DNA of 34,530 bases, from NCBI GenBank assembly GCA_013152355.1, contig JAADGO010000005.1:1-34530 (forward strand), given 5' to 3'. This DNA comes from Chlorobiota bacterium (GTDB lineage: Bacteria; Bacteroidota; Bacteroidia; Bacteroidales; Prolixibacteraceae). Positions 21,400 to 29,803 of the stretch are shown piece by piece; position 1 is the first letter of the stretch, and each line of letters begins with the position of its first letter. The notes below the pieces were generated by a model that had not been told where the DNA came from, did no database searches, and saw only the letters and a list, made by a program, of their open reading frames with translations. The translations under genes and the position numbers were made by a program.

Positions 21400-21446
21400 A
21401 ACCGCCTGTCTTTCCTGAAAAGAGAAAGCATTGGCGGTTTTATTTA
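21400..21446 (+). terminator. Rho-independent-type terminator after tRNA-Leu
   Basis: AACCGCC at 21400-21406 pairs with GGCGGTT at 21433-21439, with an inner CTTTC/GAAAG that can also pair, followed by TTTTATTTA. An A-run precedes the left arm, so the structure may act in both directions. It separates the tRNA transcript from tig. Confidence 0.7.
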
Positions 21447-21477
21447 TACACTGTTCGCGAATATTAAGTAGCAAATC

Positions 21478-22830
21478 ATGAATGTCACAAAAGAAAATAT
21501 TGACGAAACAAATGCCGTCATAAAAGTTTTAATAGAAAAGGCTGATTATGAAGGATCGGTAAATGACGTATTAAAAGATTACCGCCAGAAAGCATCAATC
21601 CCGGGGTTCAGGCCGGGGAAAGTACCAATGGGGTTAATCCAAAAACGCTTTGGCAAAGCCATCCTGGCCGAAGAAATAAATAAGGTGCTTTCGAAAAGCC
21701 TCTCAAAATTCATTGTTGAAGAGAAACTGCCTATTTTAGGAGAACCTCTTCCAAATGAGGGGCAGCAAAAACCAATCGATTGGGAAAAAGATGAGGAATT
21801 CGAATTTGTTTTTGATGTGGCGATAGCTCCCGAAATAAAGGTAACACTTGATAAACGCAGCAAATATAAATACCACGTCATTAAAGTTGACGATAAAATG
21901 ATCGACCGCCAGATTGAAGATATTACTGCAAGTTTTGGCAGCAACAAGCCTATTGATGAGGTGGTTGAAAAAGCAACGGTAAAAGGCGATTTTGCCCAAC
22001 TTGACGATGAAGGCAATGTGCTGGAAGGAGGCATCAGCCCTTCGGGGGTTTTAATAGCCGTTGATATTATAAAAGACGAAGGCATAAAAAAAGAATTCAT
22101 CGGCAGGAAAAAAGGTGACACATTGGTTTTCGACCCGGTAGAAGCCTTTGACAACCGGCATGAGGTTGGGCACATGCTGAATATCAGCCACGAAGAAGCT
22201 GAAACCCTCAATGCAAAGTTTAATTATACGATTACCGAAATACTACAATTCGAAAAAGCTGAGGTAAACGAAGAACTGTTTAAAAAAGTTTACGGTGAAG
22301 ATTCGGGAATTACAACCATTGAAGCATTCCGTGAAAAAATAAAAACTGAAATAGCTGCCAACCTTGCCTATTCGTCTGATAATAAATTTACCCAGGATAC
22401 AAGGGACATCCTCCTTGAAAAAACAAATATTGAACTACCTGAGGCATTCCTGAAGAGGTGGCTTAAAGTAACCAATAAAGAACTGACCGAAGAGCAGATC
22501 GAAAATGATTTTGGCAACTTTGTAAAAGACCTCAAGTGGCAATTAATAAAAGATTTCCTTGCTAAAGAGAATGAAATATCGGTTACCGAAGATGAAGCAA
22601 TGGAGCTGGCACGCCAAATTTCTTTTGCTCAGTTCAACCAATACGGGATGTACAATGTTACACCGGAGCAGCTGGATTCTTTTGCAAAAATGATGCTTGA
22701 AAAAGAAGAAGAGAAAGAAAGAATTTACAAGAAGCTATACGAAGACAAAATAATTAAAACAGTAAAAGAAAAAGTTAATATTGAAGAAGTTGAGGTAACA
22801 CAGGAAGAGTTTTCTGAAATGATGAAATAA
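21478..22830 (+). CDS. tig: Trigger factor (ribosome-associated chaperone and prolyl isomerase)
   Basis: A 450-residue protein that binds nascent chains at the ribosome exit. The ribosome-docking signature IPGFRPGKVPMGLIQKRFG (about 41-59) is intact. A middle PPIase-like domain (about 150-240) is weakly conserved, with EFIGRKKGDTLVF and HEVGHMLNI; the canonical FKBP active-site residues are not obvious, as in many Bacteroidota trigger factors. The long helical, acidic C-terminal part forms the chaperone arms. It is the head of the conserved tig-clpP-clpX block, but a separate promoter precedes clpP. Confidence 0.95.
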   Translation: MNVTKENIDETNAVIKVLIEKADYEGSVNDVLKDYRQKASIPGFRPGKVPMGLIQKRFGKAILAEEINKVLSKSLSKFIVEEKLPILGEPLPNEGQQKPIDWEKDEEFEFVFDVAIAPEIKVTLDKRSKYKYHVIKVDDKMIDRQIEDITASFGSNKPIDEVVEKATVKGDFAQLDDEGNVLEGGISPSGVLIAVDIIKDEGIKKEFIGRKKGDTLVFDPVEAFDNRHEVGHMLNISHEEAETLNAKFNYTITEILQFEKAEVNEELFKKVYGEDSGITTIEAFREKIKTEIAANLAYSSDNKFTQDTRDILLEKTNIELPEAFLKRWLKVTNKELTEEQIENDFGNFVKDLKWQLIKDFLAKENEISVTEDEAMELARQISFAQFNQYGMYNVTPEQLDSFAKMMLEKEEEKERIYKKLYEDKIIKTVKEKVNIEEVEVTQEEFSEMMK

Positions 22831-22871
22831 AATACTTTTCTTACTGAATGACATACCAATAACATTTTTTA

Positions 22872-22879
22872 TAACTTTG
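22872..22879 (+). promoter_or_regulatory. Candidate clpP -7 promoter box TAACTTTG
   Basis: Exact TAnnTTTG in the 134-base tig-clpP gap, 85 bases before the clpP ATG. It predicts a leader of roughly 75-80 bases on a clpPX message. Confidence 0.55.
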
Positions 22880-22947
22880 TACATCTGCGAATTGATGGGA
22901 GCTTATATTGTTGCTGCCACATTGGGTTCGTAAGGTTATGTTTAAAC

Positions 22948-22954
22948 AAGGAGG
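22948..22954 (+). promoter_or_regulatory. Full Shine-Dalgarno sequence before clpP
   Basis: AAGGAGG lies 10 bases upstream of the clpP ATG and settles that start. Strong Shine-Dalgarno sites are uncommon in Bacteroidota, where most genes rely on A-rich leaders. Confidence 0.6.
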
Positions 22955-22964
22955 ATAAAACATT

Positions 22965-23636
22965 ATGCCAGGAAAAGAATTTATAAAATATGCGACCAGG
23001 CATGCCGGGATAAGCAGCCTGACTATGCACCGGTATACTTCGTTGTACGGGAATTATATTTCGCCAACCATTATTGAAGAAAGGCAACTGAACGTTGCAT
23101 CAATGGATGTCTTTTCACGGTTAATGATGGACAGGATTATATTTTTAGGCATCCCGATTGACGATACTGTTGCAAATATTATCCAGGCACAACTTTTATT
23201 CCTTGAATCGACTGATTCGGGCAAAGATATCCAGATATATTTTAATACTCCCGGAGGCTCGGTACATGCCGGATTTGGAATATACGACACCATGCAGTAT
23301 ATAAGTGCCGATGTTGCCACAATCTGTACAGGGATGGCAGCTTCCATGGGGGCAGTTTTATTGACTGCCGGGGAAAAAGGTAAACGCTCGGCATTGCAAC
23401 ACTCCAGGATAATGATCCACCAGCCAATGGGCGGCGCCCAGGGGCAGGCTTCTGATATTGAAATTACTGCCAGGGAGATATTGAAAGTAAAAAAAGAACT
23501 CTATACTATCATAGCCGAGCATTCCGGGAGATCATTTGAACAGGTCGAAAAAGATGCCGACCGCGATTACTGGATGACCTCGGAGGAAGCTGTTGCATAC
23601 GGTATGATCGATGAAATATTAGTTCGGAATAAATAA
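22965..23636 (+). CDS. clpP: ATP-dependent Clp protease proteolytic subunit ClpP
   Basis: A 223-residue serine protease subunit. The triad is Ser 127 in GMAASMGAVLL, His 152 in IMIHQPMGGAQGQ and Asp 201 in DADRDYWM; the spacing of 25 and 49 residues equals that of E. coli ClpP. FNTPGGSVHAG forms the oxyanion loop. A ~30-residue N-terminal extension precedes the conserved core, consistent with a propeptide. With ClpX encoded 12 bases downstream it forms the ClpXP protease in the cytoplasm. Confidence 0.98.
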   Translation: MPGKEFIKYATRHAGISSLTMHRYTSLYGNYISPTIIEERQLNVASMDVFSRLMMDRIIFLGIPIDDTVANIIQAQLLFLESTDSGKDIQIYFNTPGGSVHAGFGIYDTMQYISADVATICTGMAASMGAVLLTAGEKGKRSALQHSRIMIHQPMGGAQGQASDIEITAREILKVKKELYTIIAEHSGRSFEQVEKDADRDYWMTSEEAVAYGMIDEILVRNK

Positions 23637-23648
23637 AATTACCTTAAA

Positions 23649-24881
23649 ATGAGCGATAAGGGGGATATAGATAAGTGTTCATTTTGCGGCAGGGAAAAAA
23701 AAGAAGTTGAACTGCTGATCGCCGGTATTGATGGCCATATATGCGACCGTTGTGCCGACCAGGCCCATTCTATTATCCGGGAAGAAATAAAAAAAGAAAA
23801 TACGTTTGACCTGGATGGCGTGAAGCTGCTGAAGCCCAGGGAGATCAAAGAGTTCCTCGACCAATATGTTATTGGGCAGGACCAGGCGAAGAAAGTCCTC
23901 TCAGTGGCTGTTTACAACCACTATAAAAGACTCACCCAGCGGGTTGACGATGATGAAACGGAAATTGAAAAATCAAATATTATCCTTGTCGGGGAAACCG
24001 GGACCGGTAAAACACTTTTAGCCCGTACAATTGCACGGATGCTACATGTGCCTTTTACCATTGTTGATGCTACTATACTAACCGAAGCCGGCTATGTGGG
24101 CGAAGATATTGAAAGTTTGCTGACCCGGTTGTTACAATCGGCCGATTACAACGTTGAAGCAGCAGAACGAGGCATTGTATTTATTGATGAAATTGATAAA
24201 ATCGCCCGTAAAGGCGACAACCCTTCTATCACCCGCGATGTGTCAGGCGAAGGCGTTCAGCAGGGCTTGCTGAAATTGCTGGAAGGTTCGGTAGTAAATG
24301 TCCCGCCACAAGGAGGGCGTAAACATCCCGAACAGAAACTCATACCTATAAATACAAAAAATATCCTGTTTATCTGTGGAGGTGCATTTGACGGAATAGA
24401 GCGGAAAATTGCCCAACGCCTTAACACAAAAGTTGTGGGTTACAGTGCAGCAAAAAACAGCACCCGGATAGATAAGCAAAATTTCCTGCAATATATTTCG
24501 CCTCTTGACCTTAAATCGTTTGGACTAATACCTGAAATTATTGGGCGTTTGCCTGTTTTGACACATTTAGACCCGTTAAACAAGGAAGTTTTGAGGAGTA
24601 TTTTGACTGAGCCTAAAAATTCTGTCATCAAACAGTATATTAAACTTTTCAAACTGGATGGCATTGAACTCGAGTTTGAAGAAGAAGTACTTCAGTTTAT
24701 TGTCGATCAGGCTGTTGACTTTAAGCTAGGGGCCAGAGGCCTTCGCTCTATCTGCGAAAATATAATGATTGACGCCATGTTTGATTCTCCTTCGGATAGT
24801 ATTGACAAATTGCCTATAACAAAAACTTATGCCGAAGAAAAACTTAGCAGGTCGGGGTTACAGCGATTAAAAGCAAGTTAA
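23649..24881 (+). CDS. clpX: ClpXP unfoldase ATPase ClpX
   Basis: A 410-residue AAA+ unfoldase. The N-terminal zinc finger has Cys 10, 13, 32 and 35 ([11 protein letters not shown] and HICDRC). Walker A is GETGTGKT (115-122), the pore loop is GYVGED (148-153), Walker B is [11 protein letters not shown] (176-186), and [15 protein letters not shown] plus [15 protein letters not shown] mark the sensor regions. The ClpP-docking loop, IGF in E. coli, appears here as VGY in [10 protein letters not shown]. Standard length. It feeds unfolded substrates to ClpP encoded just upstream. Confidence 0.98.
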   Translation: MSDKGDIDKCSFCGREKKEVELLIAGIDGHICDRCADQAHSIIREEIKKENTFDLDGVKLLKPREIKEFLDQYVIGQDQAKKVLSVAVYNHYKRLTQRVDDDETEIEKSNIILVGETGTGKTLLARTIARMLHVPFTIVDATILTEAGYVGEDIESLLTRLLQSADYNVEAAERGIVFIDEIDKIARKGDNPSITRDVSGEGVQQGLLKLLEGSVVNVPPQGGRKHPEQKLIPINTKNILFICGGAFDGIERKIAQRLNTKVVGYSAAKNSTRIDKQNFLQYISPLDLKSFGLIPEIIGRLPVLTHLDPLNKEVLRSILTEPKNSVIKQYIKLFKLDGIELEFEEEVLQFIVDQAVDFKLGARGLRSICENIMIDAMFDSPSDSIDKLPITKTYAEEKLSRSGLQRLKAS

Positions 24882-24914
24882 AATAAAAATAACCGGAATT
24901 TTATTCTATATCTT

Positions 24915-25541
24915 ATGATTGAAATCCGGGAAATATCAAAATCATTCAACGGGAACCCTATTATCCGCGATTTCAGCCTGTCTGTACCTGAAAATAGCCG
25001 GGCATGGCTAAATAACTCTTCCGGGACAGGAAAAACAACCCTTTTTAAAATGCTATTGGGATTTACCCCTCCTGATAAGGGGAATATTTTTATTTCCGGT
25101 AAAGAAATCACTCCCCAGAATATTAATGATCTAAGAAGTAAAATTGCTTATTTAAGCCAGGACGTAGACCTGCCACCTGATACAGGCAGGCAGGTAATAG
25201 AGGAAATAGGCAATTATAAATCAAACAAGGGGAATCGACATTTTAAAGCATTGACAACCCATTTTTTAGGGGAAATGGCTATTGAAGAAACCATGCTGTC
25301 TAAAAATGTATGTGAGCTTTCGGGTGGCGAACGCCAACGGCTGGGACTGGCTATTTGCCTGGCTCTCAACAGGCCAATACTTTTACTTGACGAGCCTACT
25401 TCCGCACTGGATAAAAAGATGAAGGAACATGCAGTGGAATTGATTATGCCACTAAAAAAAACAATCCTGGTAAGCAGCCATGATCCCGTTTGGGCAAAAC
25501 TGGGGGCAACTGAAATACATTCATTTAATGGAAACTGCTAA
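24915..25541 (+). CDS. fetA: ABC transporter ATPase, FetA-type, with altered P-loop
   Basis: A 208-residue ATPase next to a FetB-type permease. The signature LSGGERQRLGLAICLAL, Walker B ILLLDEPTSALD and switch histidine VSSHDPVW are normal. The P-loop reads NSSGTGKTT, so the first glycine of the GxSGxGK(S/T) motif is asparagine (codon AAC), while the key GKT is intact. In E. coli FetAB is a putative iron exporter linked to oxidative stress; the substrate here is inferred from the partner only. Its last 14 bases overlap the start of the permease gene, so the two are translationally coupled. It starts 33 bases after clpX. Confidence 0.82.
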   Translation: MIEIREISKSFNGNPIIRDFSLSVPENSRAWLNNSSGTGKTTLFKMLLGFTPPDKGNIFISGKEITPQNINDLRSKIAYLSQDVDLPPDTGRQVIEEIGNYKSNKGNRHFKALTTHFLGEMAIEETMLSKNVCELSGGERQRLGLAICLALNRPILLLDEPTSALDKKMKEHAVELIMPLKKTILVSSHDPVWAKLGATEIHSFNGNC

Positions 25542-26322
25542 TATCGGTATCGTATCTTTAATAATGGGGATGTTGTTGCTTGCCCCGGTTTTTTTTGTTG
25601 CCTGGCGACTCAAAATAGGCATTGGCAGGGAGTTAGCTGTCTCTGCACTAAGGATGATCCTTCAACTTGGGCTGGTTGCAATATACCTCAAATACATTTT
25701 CTTATTGAATAAAACCTGGCTCAATTTGCTTTATGTACTTCTAATGGCCCTGGCTGCCAGTTATTCATTGTTAAGGAGCTCATCATTAAAAGTTAATAAA
25801 ATATTTATCGCTTCAATGATTGCCATTCTTATCCCGCTTGCCGTCACAATTTTATATTTCAATATTGCCATCCTTCGGCTCGAAAACCTATTTAATGCTA
25901 TGTACCTGATTCCTTTGGTAGGATTAATGTTGGGGAATACTTTAAAGTCGAATATTGTAACCATGAAGAGTTTTTACAATTCTGTTGGTTCAAACGAAAA
26001 ACAGTATCATTACAGGCTGGCAATGGGGGCGACTAAAAATGAGGCATTACTCCCTTACTTACGCAATAGCCTGAAAATATCATTAGCCCCGAATTTAGCA
26101 ACTATGGCAACTGTGGGGATTGTTTCTCTTCCGGGAATGATGACAGGCCAGATATTGGGAGGTTCTCCACCCGGACTTGCAGTAAAATACCAGGTTATGG
26201 TGATGGTTGCAATATTCTTTAACAGCTTCTTCAGCAATATTCTCCAGATATACCTTACCCACCGGTTCTCTTTTAATAAGTTTGGTATCCTCAGGAAGGA
26301 GGTATTTAAAAAGAAGGAATAG
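25528..26322 (+). CDS. fetB: ABC transporter permease, FetB/UPF0014 family
   Basis: A 264-residue membrane protein from the ATG at 25528 (METANIGIVS); an earlier in-frame ATG at 25480 lies deep in the upstream gene and is less likely. It has six to seven hydrophobic segments and the family blocks LRMILQLGLVAIYLKYIF, PLVGLMLGNTLKSN, RLAMGATKNEAL and SLPGMMTGQILGGSPPGLAV followed by KYQVMVMVA. These match the UPF0014/FetB family of permeases, which work with FetA. It is the second gene of the pair and ends 51 bases before the GH3 gene. Confidence 0.9.
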   Translation: METANIGIVSLIMGMLLLAPVFFVAWRLKIGIGRELAVSALRMILQLGLVAIYLKYIFLLNKTWLNLLYVLLMALAASYSLLRSSSLKVNKIFIASMIAILIPLAVTILYFNIAILRLENLFNAMYLIPLVGLMLGNTLKSNIVTMKSFYNSVGSNEKQYHYRLAMGATKNEALLPYLRNSLKISLAPNLATMATVGIVSLPGMMTGQILGGSPPGLAVKYQVMVMVAIFFNSFFSNILQIYLTHRFSFNKFGILRKEVFKKKE

Positions 26323-26373
26323 CTAAATTGATATTTAACTTTAACCTGCATTATAAACCAACCAACTAAAAAA

Positions 26374-28329
26374 ATGAAAATAAAAAGATACCTTTTAATG
26401 TTTTCCATAATTCTTACAATGGTAAACTGCCAAAACAAAAAAGAGGGTGCTTCCAGGAGGACTCTTTCGGAAACCACTTTAAAGAAGACAAAAGTTAAGC
26501 TGGAATATAACGGGCACTATTTCAGAGACTTAAATAGCAACGGCATCCTTGATGTTTACGAAGATATCAACCAGCCAATTGAAGCAAGGATAAACGACTT
26601 GCTTGCACAAATGACCTTGGAAGAAAAGGCAGGTATGATGTTTATTAACGGAGCCCCGGTCAATGAAGATGCTTCGCTTGAAAAGAAAGAGGGGGCAAAA
26701 GGCCCTGCTGCCTTAATGCCTTCTGCAATAGATAATATTTCACATTTGAAAATGTCCCATTTCAATTTATGGGGGATTCCTGCCAATCCGGAAATTTTAG
26801 CCAAATGGTACAATAATTTGCAACAATATGCAGAGCAAACAAGGCTTGGTATCCCAATTACTATTGCATCCGACCCGAGAAATCATTTTAGCAATAGTAT
26901 TTTTTCCATGGAGGCTCAGGGGTTTTCTCAATTTTGTGAAACTCTTGGGTTTGCAGCTATAGGCGATACAGCACTGGTAAAAGAGTTTGCCAATATTGTC
27001 AGGCAGGAATATCTGGCTGTTGGGATCAGGGAAGCACTGCATCCGCAGATAGACCTTGCTACCGAGCCCCGATGGGCAAGAATAAGCGGTACTTTTGGTG
27101 AGGATGCCCTGCTCACCGCCAAACTCGCCAAAGCCTATATTGAAGGCATGCAGGGGGAAGTACTCAATGAAGAAAGCATAGCCTGTATGGCCAAGCATTT
27201 CCCGGGGGGTGGCCCTCAAAAGGACGGTTTAGACCCTCATTTTGAATTTCAAAAAGGGCAGGTTTACCCCGGCGGGAACTTCGATTACCACCTTATTCCG
27301 TTTGAGGCTGCATTTGAGGCTCATACAGCAGCTATTATGCCCTATTACGGAGTGCCAAAAGGGCAAACCGATGAGGATGTTGCAATGGCATACAACAAAA
27401 TGATAATTACAGGCTTATTGCGCGGGCATTACAAATACAACGGGGTGGTTTGTACGGATTGGGGCTTGGTCACAGACCTTCCATTGGGCCCGGGCATAGT
27501 TTGGCATGCAAGGGCATGGGGGGCAGAGCATTTAAGCGAAGCAGAAAGGGTTTTAAAAATTATAGAGGCCGGGTGCGACCAGTTTGGCGGAGAAAACCGC
27601 CCCGAATTAGTTGTTCAGCTGGTTAAGGAAGGGAAGCTTTCCGAAGAGCGTATCGATATTTCTGTAAAAAGGCTATTGAGGCAAAAATTCCAATTAGGGC
27701 TTTTTGACAACCCTTTTGTAGATGAAAATAAAGTAGGTGAGGTATTCGGGAATGAAAAATCCCGTAAACTTGGCGAAAGAAGCCAGCAGCAAGCTATGAC
27801 TTTACTAAAAAACGAAGGAGGCTTGCTTCCTCTTGAAAAAAATAAACTGAAAATTTATATAGAAAATATCGACAGTTCTATCGTTGCCAGTTATGCCACC
27901 ATCGTAGAAACTCCCCGGGAAGCCGATTTAGCAATTATCAGAGTGAATACGCCGTGGTATCCTGTTGAAACCAACAATCCGTTTGCAAAAGGATTTCACC
28001 ATGGAGACTTAGATTTCAAAGGAAAGGAAAAAGATAAAATCATCAACCTGCTAAATACTGTCCCAACCATTGTTGATATATATTTAGACCGCCCTGCTGT
28101 CATTCCTGAGATTGCAGGTAAAGCGAAAGTATTGATTGCCGATTTTGGCGCAAGTGATAAATCCGTTTGTGAAGTACTGTTTGGCAATGTAGAGCCCAAA
28201 GGCAAATTACCATTTGAACTGCCTTCGTCAATGGACGCCGTCCGGAATCAAAAGGCAGATGTGCCTTACGATAGTGAAGAACCACTATTTAAGTTTGGCT
28301 TCGGGATTAAAAATTTTCAGACAAATTAA
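26374..28329 (+). CDS. Glycoside hydrolase family 3 lipoprotein
   Basis: A 651-residue exported enzyme. The N-terminus MKIKRYLLMFSIILTMVNC is a lipoprotein signal (Cys 19). DLNSNGILDVYED (52-64) is the short calcium-loop-like element common in this GH3 subgroup, and RINDLLAQMTLEEKAGMM (72-89) opens the TIM-barrel domain. KHFPGGGPQKDG (274-285) is the substrate-binding loop and GVVCTDWG carries the nucleophile Asp 362. The second, alpha/beta-sandwich domain is present (MTLLKNEGGLLPL to VLFGNVEPKGKLPFELP). Activity is probably exo-beta-glucosidase or similar; the sugar cannot be told. No SusC/SusD genes are nearby, so it is not part of a visible polysaccharide-utilisation locus. Its 3' end overlaps porQ by 23 bases, convergently. 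Confidence 0.92.
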   Translation: MKIKRYLLMFSIILTMVNCQNKKEGASRRTLSETTLKKTKVKLEYNGHYFRDLNSNGILDVYEDINQPIEARINDLLAQMTLEEKAGMMFINGAPVNEDASLEKKEGAKGPAALMPSAIDNISHLKMSHFNLWGIPANPEILAKWYNNLQQYAEQTRLGIPITIASDPRNHFSNSIFSMEAQGFSQFCETLGFAAIGDTALVKEFANIVRQEYLAVGIREALHPQIDLATEPRWARISGTFGEDALLTAKLAKAYIEGMQGEVLNEESIACMAKHFPGGGPQKDGLDPHFEFQKGQVYPGGNFDYHLIPFEAAFEAHTAAIMPYYGVPKGQTDEDVAMAYNKMIITGLLRGHYKYNGVVCTDWGLVTDLPLGPGIVWHARAWGAEHLSEAERVLKIIEAGCDQFGGENRPELVVQLVKEGKLSEERIDISVKRLLRQKFQLGLFDNPFVDENKVGEVFGNEKSRKLGERSQQQAMTLLKNEGGLLPLEKNKLKIYIENIDSSIVASYATIVETPREADLAIIRVNTPWYPVETNNPFAKGFHHGDLDFKGKEKDKIINLLNTVPTIVDIYLDRPAVIPEIAGKAKVLIADFGASDKSVCEVLFGNVEPKGKLPFELPSSMDAVRNQKADVPYDSEEPLFKFGFGIKNFQTN

Positions 28330-29341
28330 TTGCCATAGAAAATAAATTGGACGAGCCGGCCAGGTGGAAACGGCTTGTCCCGAAATCGAACCTAAAACGT
28401 TTTACTTTAAACCCAAACCCAAGAGAAAAGCCCACTGTCGAATTTTTTTCGCCAAACACCAGTTCCTGGCGGCGTTGGTAATTATAGCCTGCCCTTATCG
28501 TAAAGTTATCCGAGGGCAAAAGTTCTATCCCAAACACAATATGGCGCATCAATTGTTTGCCAAAGCTTTCGGTTGGCCCGTAAAATGAATATTCATCTGT
28601 TGCTGAATTTTTGTCGTCCTCAAGATTGGCAAGATTCCACCGGTTCAGATGCTGGGCAGTCAGGAATAGAACCAACGGGGCATGTTCCAACCGCTTGGAA
28701 ACACCAAATTGCAAATCGAAAGGGACCTGCTCAATATGCCCGTTTTTGTAGTAGGGGGTAATCTGCCCGCCAATATTCCTTGCTACGAACGCCACTGTGG
28801 TTAACCCTTTTTTACTGCTGATACTTATCCCCAGGTCGGCAACAAGCCCAACCGACTGGTAACTTTCAAATATCGAAAGTACCGGTTTCAGGTTTATTCC
28901 GTAGTGCCAGCGTTTGTATTGGTTCGAGTAAATAAGGTTCAGGGCATATTCGGCAGCTTTGAACGTATTCCCTGTGAGGGAGCCCTCTTCAGTTGCTTCC
29001 CTGAATTTGCCATAGTTAATATAGTGCATGCCAAACGCAACATTCCCGGGGATATTCAGGGTAGGCGAATACGAAGCATAACCATATTTTACATCGGCAA
29101 AATAGTTGACATAATTGATTAAAAACTGGCCTTTCATGCCTGCGGTCAGTAATGAAGGATTGTGGTATGGTAGGTTCAGGTCTGAAGAATCATTTATGGC
29201 TATCTGGTTTCCGCCCAGTGCAGCAACCCTGGCCGAATTGGTTAGTTCGAGGAACTGATATGTACTTTCACCCCCAATCTGACCAAAAGATTTAACCGAA
29301 AAAAATAAAAGAAGTATAAAGATGTACCTGTTTGATGTCAT
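28307..29341 (-). CDS. porQ: Type IX secretion system protein PorQ
   Basis: A 344-residue outer-membrane beta-barrel-like protein. The signal peptide (RYIFILLLFFSVKSFGQ) is followed by the PorQ hallmark GGESTYQFLELTNSARVAAL and GGNQIAI, then N-P-S-L-L and alternating strands up to a terminal aromatic-ending strand (SMAINLSENF). PorQ works with PorU, PorV and PorZ in the surface attachment complex that cleaves the C-terminal domain and links cargo to A-LPS. The partners are not in this window. The gene is single; its promoter region holds two TAnnTTTG boxes and a palindrome. Confidence 0.92.
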   Translation of the reverse strand: MTSNRYIFILLLFFSVKSFGQIGGESTYQFLELTNSARVAALGGNQIAINDSSDLNLPYHNPSLLTAGMKGQFLINYVNYFADVKYGYASYSPTLNIPGNVAFGMHYINYGKFREATEEGSLTGNTFKAAEYALNLIYSNQYKRWHYGINLKPVLSIFESYQSVGLVADLGISISSKKGLTTVAFVARNIGGQITPYYKNGHIEQVPFDLQFGVSKRLEHAPLVLFLTAQHLNRWNLANLEDDKNSATDEYSFYGPTESFGKQLMRHIVFGIELLPSDNFTIRAGYNYQRRQELVFGEKNSTVGFSLGFGFKVKRFRFDFGTSRFHLAGSSNLFSMAINLSENF

Positions 29342-29359
29342 AAGCTATTAATAGTATTC

Positions 29360-29379
29360 CAAAACTAACGCCAAATATA
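29360..29379 (-). promoter_or_regulatory. Candidate porQ promoter (two TAnnTTTG boxes)
   Basis: On the minus strand TATATTTG (29372-29379) and TAGTTTTG (29360-29367) both match the -7 consensus, 30 and 18 bases upstream of the porQ ATG. One of them is probably used; sequence alone does not decide which. Confidence 0.5.
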
Positions 29380-29392
29380 AGTTTTTATTATA

Positions 29393-29407
29393 AGTGGCAT
29401 GGCCACT
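29393..29407. repeat. Palindrome AGTGGCATGGCCACT
   Basis: A 6-bp inverted repeat with a 3-base centre. It lies 13 bases upstream of the outer porQ -7 box, where the -33 region should be, so it could be an operator. No T-run follows it, so it is not a terminator. Confidence 0.35.
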
Positions 29408-29719
29408 AATTTAAACAGTTTCTTATTCCCCGGAATCTTTCCCCATTTCCTTGAGGCTGTCTAAAGTTGAAGGGGGTTTTCGAGAGGATTATATTGCTTT
29501 TAGGACTCGGGGAGCCCGGTTTTTATTGCACCCCTAACATCGGGACGGAATAAAAAATAGATGAAGCCTAATGAAATCAGGATGTTTCTCGTAGATTCTC
29601 ATTTTAACTTCAGGCAACTTCCTGGTAACCTATTCAGAATAAAAACCATAAAACCTGCTTTTTAATATTTTTGAGTACCTTTTTTTTCAAATAAGGACAT
29701 CTTTGATTTATAATATTAT

Positions 29720-29727
29720 TATATTTG
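29720..29727 (+). promoter_or_regulatory. Candidate -7 promoter box TATATTTG
   Basis: Exact TAnnTTTG, 76 bases before the ATG at 29804. A TTTG at 29702-29705 is only 14 bases upstream, shorter than the usual 19-21, so the -33 assignment is doubtful. Confidence 0.5.
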
Positions 29728-29803
29728 TTTATAGATAAAATATATTCTGAGGTTATTTTAATTCTAAAAAACCTCTGGCTAACCTTCAATAATTTTAAGA
29801 CAG

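Larger units (their letters stand above)
29342..29803. other. 462-base non-coding stretch between porQ and the small-membrane-protein gene
   Basis: Besides the porQ promoter side and the promoter at 29720, I see no convincing gene. A weak hairpin CGGG/CCCG with a following T-run (29508-29527) could be a terminator. The middle (about 29410-29640) is less A/T-biased than the flanks and reads through short frames on both strands without a start, family motif or coding-like pattern; it could be a decayed gene or element. The last 120 bases are very A/T-rich. Confidence 0.5.

Noticed and set aside
21132-21431. Open frames over the tRNA-Leu, with VAELVDALDLGSSAIRRGG on one strand and DEGTRTPTPYGTRS on the other
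   Set aside because: These are well-known false proteins produced by translating tRNA-Leu genes; the tRNA structure explains the sequence fully.
21579-22211. 210-residue minus-strand frame antisense to tig
   Set aside because: Serine/leucine-rich shadow of trigger factor; no domain or signal is visible and tig covers the region.
26374-29341. Polysaccharide-utilisation locus around the GH3 gene
   Set aside because: No SusC/SusD, sensor or further hydrolase gene is present; the neighbours are a transporter pair and porQ.
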